From positions 1-64,000 of the forward strand of contig NZ_ASHR01000032.1 in the NCBI RefSeq assembly GCF_000400485.1: a DNA stretch of 64,000 bases, in the 5' to 3' direction. The translations under genes were made by a program, and so were the position numbers. The DNA is from Agrococcus pavilionensis RW1. GTDB taxonomy: Bacteria; Actinomycetota; Actinomycetes; Actinomycetales; Microbacteriaceae. This document shows positions 61,406 to 64,000 of the stretch, in pieces. Under the pieces are notes generated by a model that did not search any database, was not told the DNA's origin, and saw only the letters and a program-made list of their open reading frames with translations. How positions within the stretch are numbered: position 1 is the stretch's first letter; each line of letters starts with the position of its first letter.

Positions 61406-62254
61406 CTAGGAAGCGGCGTGCTCCGGCGGCAGGATCTGGCCGATGGGCTCGCGCTTCTCGGCCTGGAAGCGGTCCTCCGTGCGGCCGAGCGCCCAGTAGC
61501 CCGAGAGCGAGACCTGGGAGCGCTCGAGGCCGCGGCGCACGAGCAGCTCGTCGCGGAGCGCCTTCATCGACTCGCGCTCGCCGTGCGCGAAGACCTGTCC
61601 GCGGCCGGCGGGCAGCTCGAGCGCCGCGGTCTGCTCGGCGAGCAGGCCGACGGTCGCAGCACTCGCCTCACCGCGGTGCAGCCACCGCACGTCGAAGCCG
61701 ACGGGAGCCGAGAACGGGATCTCCTCCGACGCATCCCGCACCTCGATGAGCGCGGCGCCGCGAGCCGTCGCCGGGAGCGCCTCGACGCTCCGCGCGATCG
61801 CCGGGAGCGACGACTCGTCGCCGAGGAAGAGGTGCCACGCGGCGGTCTCGTCGGGCGCGAAGGCACCGCCCGGTCCGCCGAACACGACGCGCTCCCCCGG
61901 CTGCACGCGCGCGGCCCACGGGCCCGCGAGCCCCTGGTCGCCGTGCACGACGACGTCGATCGCGAACGAGTCGTCGGCGATCGCGCGCACGGTGTACGTG
62001 CGCGTCACCGGCAGGTCGTCGGGCGCGAGCGACTCGCGGAGCGCCGCGACGTCGTAGGGCGGCTCGAGGCCGAGCTCGGGCTTGGCGAACCAGAGCTTGA
62101 CGTAGGCGTCGGTGAAGGCGTTGGGCGCGAAGCTCGCGAAGCCGTCGCCGCCGATCCAGAGCCGCACCATGCTCGGGGCGATCCGCTCGGTGCGGACGAC
62201 CTCCATCACGTGCTGCGGACGGTTGGGACGAGGGGGACGACCAGGGTTGCTCAT
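61406..62254 (-). CDS. siderophore-interacting protein (FAD ferric reductase family)
   Basis: A 282-residue SIP/ViuB-type flavoprotein that reduces ferric siderophores in the cytoplasm. The FAD motif is VTRTYTVRAI, followed by VVHGDQGLAGPWA, and the NAD(P)H domain has FLGDESSLPAIAR and SGYWALGRTEDRF. ATG 62254 is the start; TAGCGT lies 10 bases upstream. No siderophore synthesis or uptake genes are in the window. Confidence 0.92.
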   Translation of the reverse strand: MSNPGRPPRPNRPQHVMEVVRTERIAPSMVRLWIGGDGFASFAPNAFTDAYVKLWFAKPELGLEPPYDVAALRESLAPDDLPVTRTYTVRAIADDSFAIDVVVHGDQGLAGPWAARVQPGERVVFGGPGGAFAPDETAAWHLFLGDESSLPAIARSVEALPATARGAALIEVRDASEEIPFSAPVGFDVRWLHRGEASAATVGLLAEQTAALELPAGRGQVFAHGERESMKALRDELLVRRGLERSQVSLSGYWALGRTEDRFQAEKREPIGQILPPEHAAS

Positions 62255-62335
62255 GTCGCTCTCGACGCTATCAGCGAGGGTGCGGACGCTCGGCCTCGGT
62301 AGGCTCACGATGAGGATGCAGAGGAGGCGGTCGCG

Positions 62336-62680
62336 GTGCTCGAGCTCGACCACGACGCGTTCGAGGCGCTCGTCACCGACGTGCTCGACGAGCTGCCCGA
62401 CGAGATGGTCGAGGGCCTCGACAACGTCGTCTTCCTCGTCGAGGACGAGCATCCCGAGGAGGACCTGCTCGGCATCTACGAGGGCGTCGCGATCACCGAG
62501 CGCGGTCAGTACGGGTTCGGTGAGCTGCCCGATCGGATCATGGTCTACCGGCTCCCGCATCTCGACTCCACGGACTCGCTCGAGGAGCTGCGGGCCGAGG
62601 TGCGGACGACGATCGTGCACGAGATCGCGCACTTCTACGGGATCGACGACGAGCAGCTGCACGAGCTCGGCTGGGCCTAG
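62336..62680 (+). CDS. zincin-like metallopeptidase (minimal MMP-like domain)
   Basis: A 114-residue protein of the PF06262 type: acidic N-terminal half, LGIYEGVAITERGQYGFGELPDRIMVYR, and the zinc motif VHEIAHFYGIDD (HExxH…D) near residue 95. GTG 62336 follows GAGGAGG at eight bases. Peptidase activity of the family is presumed rather than proven. Confidence 0.9.
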   Translation: MLELDHDAFEALVTDVLDELPDEMVEGLDNVVFLVEDEHPEEDLLGIYEGVAITERGQYGFGELPDRIMVYRLPHLDSTDSLEELRAEVRTTIVHEIAHFYGIDDEQLHELGWA

Positions 62681-62685
62681 TCGCC

Positions 62686-63537
62686 TCAGGCGGTCTCGCG
62701 GTACAGCTCGAGCAGCAGCCGGTGGCCGAGCTGCTCGAACTCCGCGTCGCCGACGCCGTAGGCCCAGACGGCCGTTCCCACCGCTTCGGCCACGAGGGCG
62801 CGCCGCCACTCCTCCGGTTCGCGGGGGTCGCTGCCGTACCCGTCCAGGAACGCCGCCTCCAGCGCCGGATCGCGCGCGAAGTCCTGTCGCGCGAGTCGGA
62901 CGAAGTCGTCGGCCGCGGGGCGCAGGTCGGCGCGGCCGAAGTCGATGATCCTGACGACGCCGTCGTCGATCAGCCAGTTCCGGGGCTGCCAGTCGCCGTG
63001 CGTCGGCACCACGCGAGCCCCGCCGTCGGGCCAGGCGGACAGCTCGGCCCGCACGCGCCGCACGACCTCGGGATCGATCCGGTGCGGCAGCGCGAGGTGC
63101 CGCACGACGCGTCGGCGGAGCCGGTCGTTCCACTGCTCGTCGAAGAGCGACGCCTGGCCGTGGAAGGCGGCGAGGAGCGAGCCCGCCTGCCGGTAGACCT
63201 CCGGATCGTGCTGCGCCCCGGTCCCCTCCACGAGCGTGCCCGGGAGGTACCGCGTGACCAGCAGCTTCTCGGCGTCGTCGCCGAACAGCAGCTGCGGAGC
63301 GCGTCCGGTGGCGACCCAGGGCCGGACCCACTCCCGATGCGCCCGCAGCTCCCTTCCGATGTGGTGGTCGTCGCGGCCGCCTGCCTTCACGATGCATCGG
63401 CCCTGCGAGCTGGCCACGTCGAGCACCGTCGTCTCGACGAGCCCCCAGCCGAGATCGGCGAGGACCGTCGCGTCGGGGAGCCAGCGAGCCAGGAGCGCGC
63501 GCTGCTGCGGCCTCAACGGGTACGGCTCATCGATCAC
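62686..63537 (-). CDS. aminoglycoside-phosphotransferase-fold kinase
   Basis: A 283-residue APH/choline-kinase-fold protein: VPTHGDWQPRNWLIDD (catalytic loop) and VRIIDFGRADL (metal DFG-like). GTG 63537 lies eight bases after TAGGAT (63546-63551); an ATG at 63576 is the alternative and would place that box inside the gene. Such proteins phosphorylate many small molecules, so resistance cannot be inferred. Confidence 0.85.
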   Translation of the reverse strand: MIDEPYPLRPQQRALLARWLPDATVLADLGWGLVETTVLDVASSQGRCIVKAGGRDDHHIGRELRAHREWVRPWVATGRAPQLLFGDDAEKLLVTRYLPGTLVEGTGAQHDPEVYRQAGSLLAAFHGQASLFDEQWNDRLRRRVVRHLALPHRIDPEVVRRVRAELSAWPDGGARVVPTHGDWQPRNWLIDDGVVRIIDFGRADLRPAADDFVRLARQDFARDPALEAAFLDGYGSDPREPEEWRRALVAEAVGTAVWAYGVGDAEFEQLGHRLLLELYRETA

Positions 63538-63612
63538 GAGGAGCGATCCTAGGTGCACGACGGCGCCTTCGGGCATGCCGATGCTCGAGTGATCGCGTCG
63601 CGCTGGCGGAGG

Positions 63613-64000
63613 TCAGAACGGCAGCGGCGGAGCGTTCGGATCGCCCTGCGCGGCTGGTTCGAGCGGGGCCCCGTGCCACTCGCGCAGCACCGCGGGATCG
63701 GGCTCGGTCCAGGTCGTCGGATCATCCCAGCGGCCGAGCCGCTCGAGCGCTGCGCGCTGGTCGGCACGCCGCTCGGCGCGAGTGCGGGTGGGCGGTCTCG
63801 GCTTCGTGCGCGGCATGTCGGTGAAGACCGGGCCGGCCGGCTCCGGCAGGTCGTCGATCACCTGGCCGAGCGGTGAGGTCCAGCGCAGCACGCCACCGGG
63901 CAGCTGCTCGACGGCCCAGCGGGAGCTGTGCTTGAGCACGTGATCGCGACGGCAGACGAAGCCGAGGTTGTCGAGGCTCGTCGCGCCGCCCTCGGCCCAC
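63613..64000 (-). CDS. HNH endonuclease (DUF222-type), C-terminal part
   Basis: The frame enters from the right edge and ends at 63613. The first residues in the window (WAEGGATSLDNLGFVCRRDH, then LKHSSRW) are the end of the HNH nuclease motif in DUF222-HNH proteins, the REP13E12-like family of actinobacteria. The tail is Pro/Arg-rich. The N-terminal DUF222 domain and first His lie outside. These genes are often multicopy and may be mobile. Confidence 0.85.
   Translation of the reverse strand, partial: WAEGGATSLDNLGFVCRRDHVLKHSSRWAVEQLPGGVLRWTSPLGQVIDDLPEPAGPVFTDMPRTKPRPPTRTRAERRADQRAALERLGRWDDPTTWTEPDPAVLREWHGAPLEPAAQGDPNAPPLPF

Overview
The window is high-GC (roughly 70% or more), densely coded chromosomal DNA from an actinobacterium. 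The gene order, the HrcA/CIRCE control of dnaJ, the many leaderless genes with TANNNT boxes, and the family content (DUF4870, DUF6993, DUF1990, DUF3253, DUF222-HNH) fit Microbacteriaceae, perhaps an Agrococcus-like organism. The genus is inference only.

Left edge (1-0.7 kb): the N-terminal part of a tyrosine recombinase, a small cysteine-containing ORF and tRNA-Asn. Together they look like the end of an element integrated at the tRNA. Next come a solitary rtcB RNA ligase, a 36-residue acidic ORF and a lipoprotein.

3-30 kb: a minus-strand housekeeping backbone. In transcription order from the right it runs lepA, DUF1990, hemW; then hrcA, dnaJ, rsmE, HIT, phoH, ybeY, CNNM/CBS protein, era; then leuA (with a leader-peptide attenuator), recO, uppS; then glyS, dusB, dgt, dnaG. 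Many neighbours overlap by 1-11 bases. A five-gene accessory block (histidine kinase, response regulator, alpha/beta hydrolase, ABC ATPase, FtsX-type permease) sits between era and leuA. An aminoglycoside-adenylyltransferase-like gene sits between uppS and glyS, and a DUF4870 membrane protein between hrcA and hemW. rpsT diverges from lepA.

30-34.3 kb: a catabolic-looking cluster of agmatinase-family ureohydrolase, NTF2-like protein, NCS1 permease and cyclase-family hydrolase, with a divergent XRE-cupin regulator. 34.3-40.8 kb: comEA, comEC, holA and leuS. 40.8-42.7 kb: three SRPBCC domains in two genes plus an overlapping ArsR regulator, with two palindromic operators. 42.7-45.5 kb: divergent pabB and pabC sharing a 13-bp start-to-start region, then a DedA protein. 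45.5-55.4 kb: TetR regulator, HMCES-like protein, App1-like phosphatase, NUDIX hydrolase, membrane and unknown proteins, thioesterase II, GNAT acetyltransferase, methylmalonate-semialdehyde dehydrogenase, a second thioesterase, EttA and a DUF6993 lipoprotein. 55.4-61 kb: a 49-residue membrane peptide, ssb, msrA, YceI, a second DedA, tRNA-Arg, a beta-lactamase-like hydrolase, a HAD phosphatase, orn and tRNA-His. 61-64 kb: DUF3253, a siderophore-interacting flavoprotein, a zincin, an APH-like kinase, and the C-terminal end of an HNH endonuclease cut by the window edge.

I found no CRISPR array, rRNA, complete IS element, toxin-antitoxin pair or recognisable defence island. The most distinctive features are regulatory: a widespread TANNNT-N6/7-start leaderless architecture, two back-to-back divergent promoters, and an apparently leaderless leucine leader peptide. 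No gap longer than about 250 bases is empty of gene, repeat or regulatory signal.
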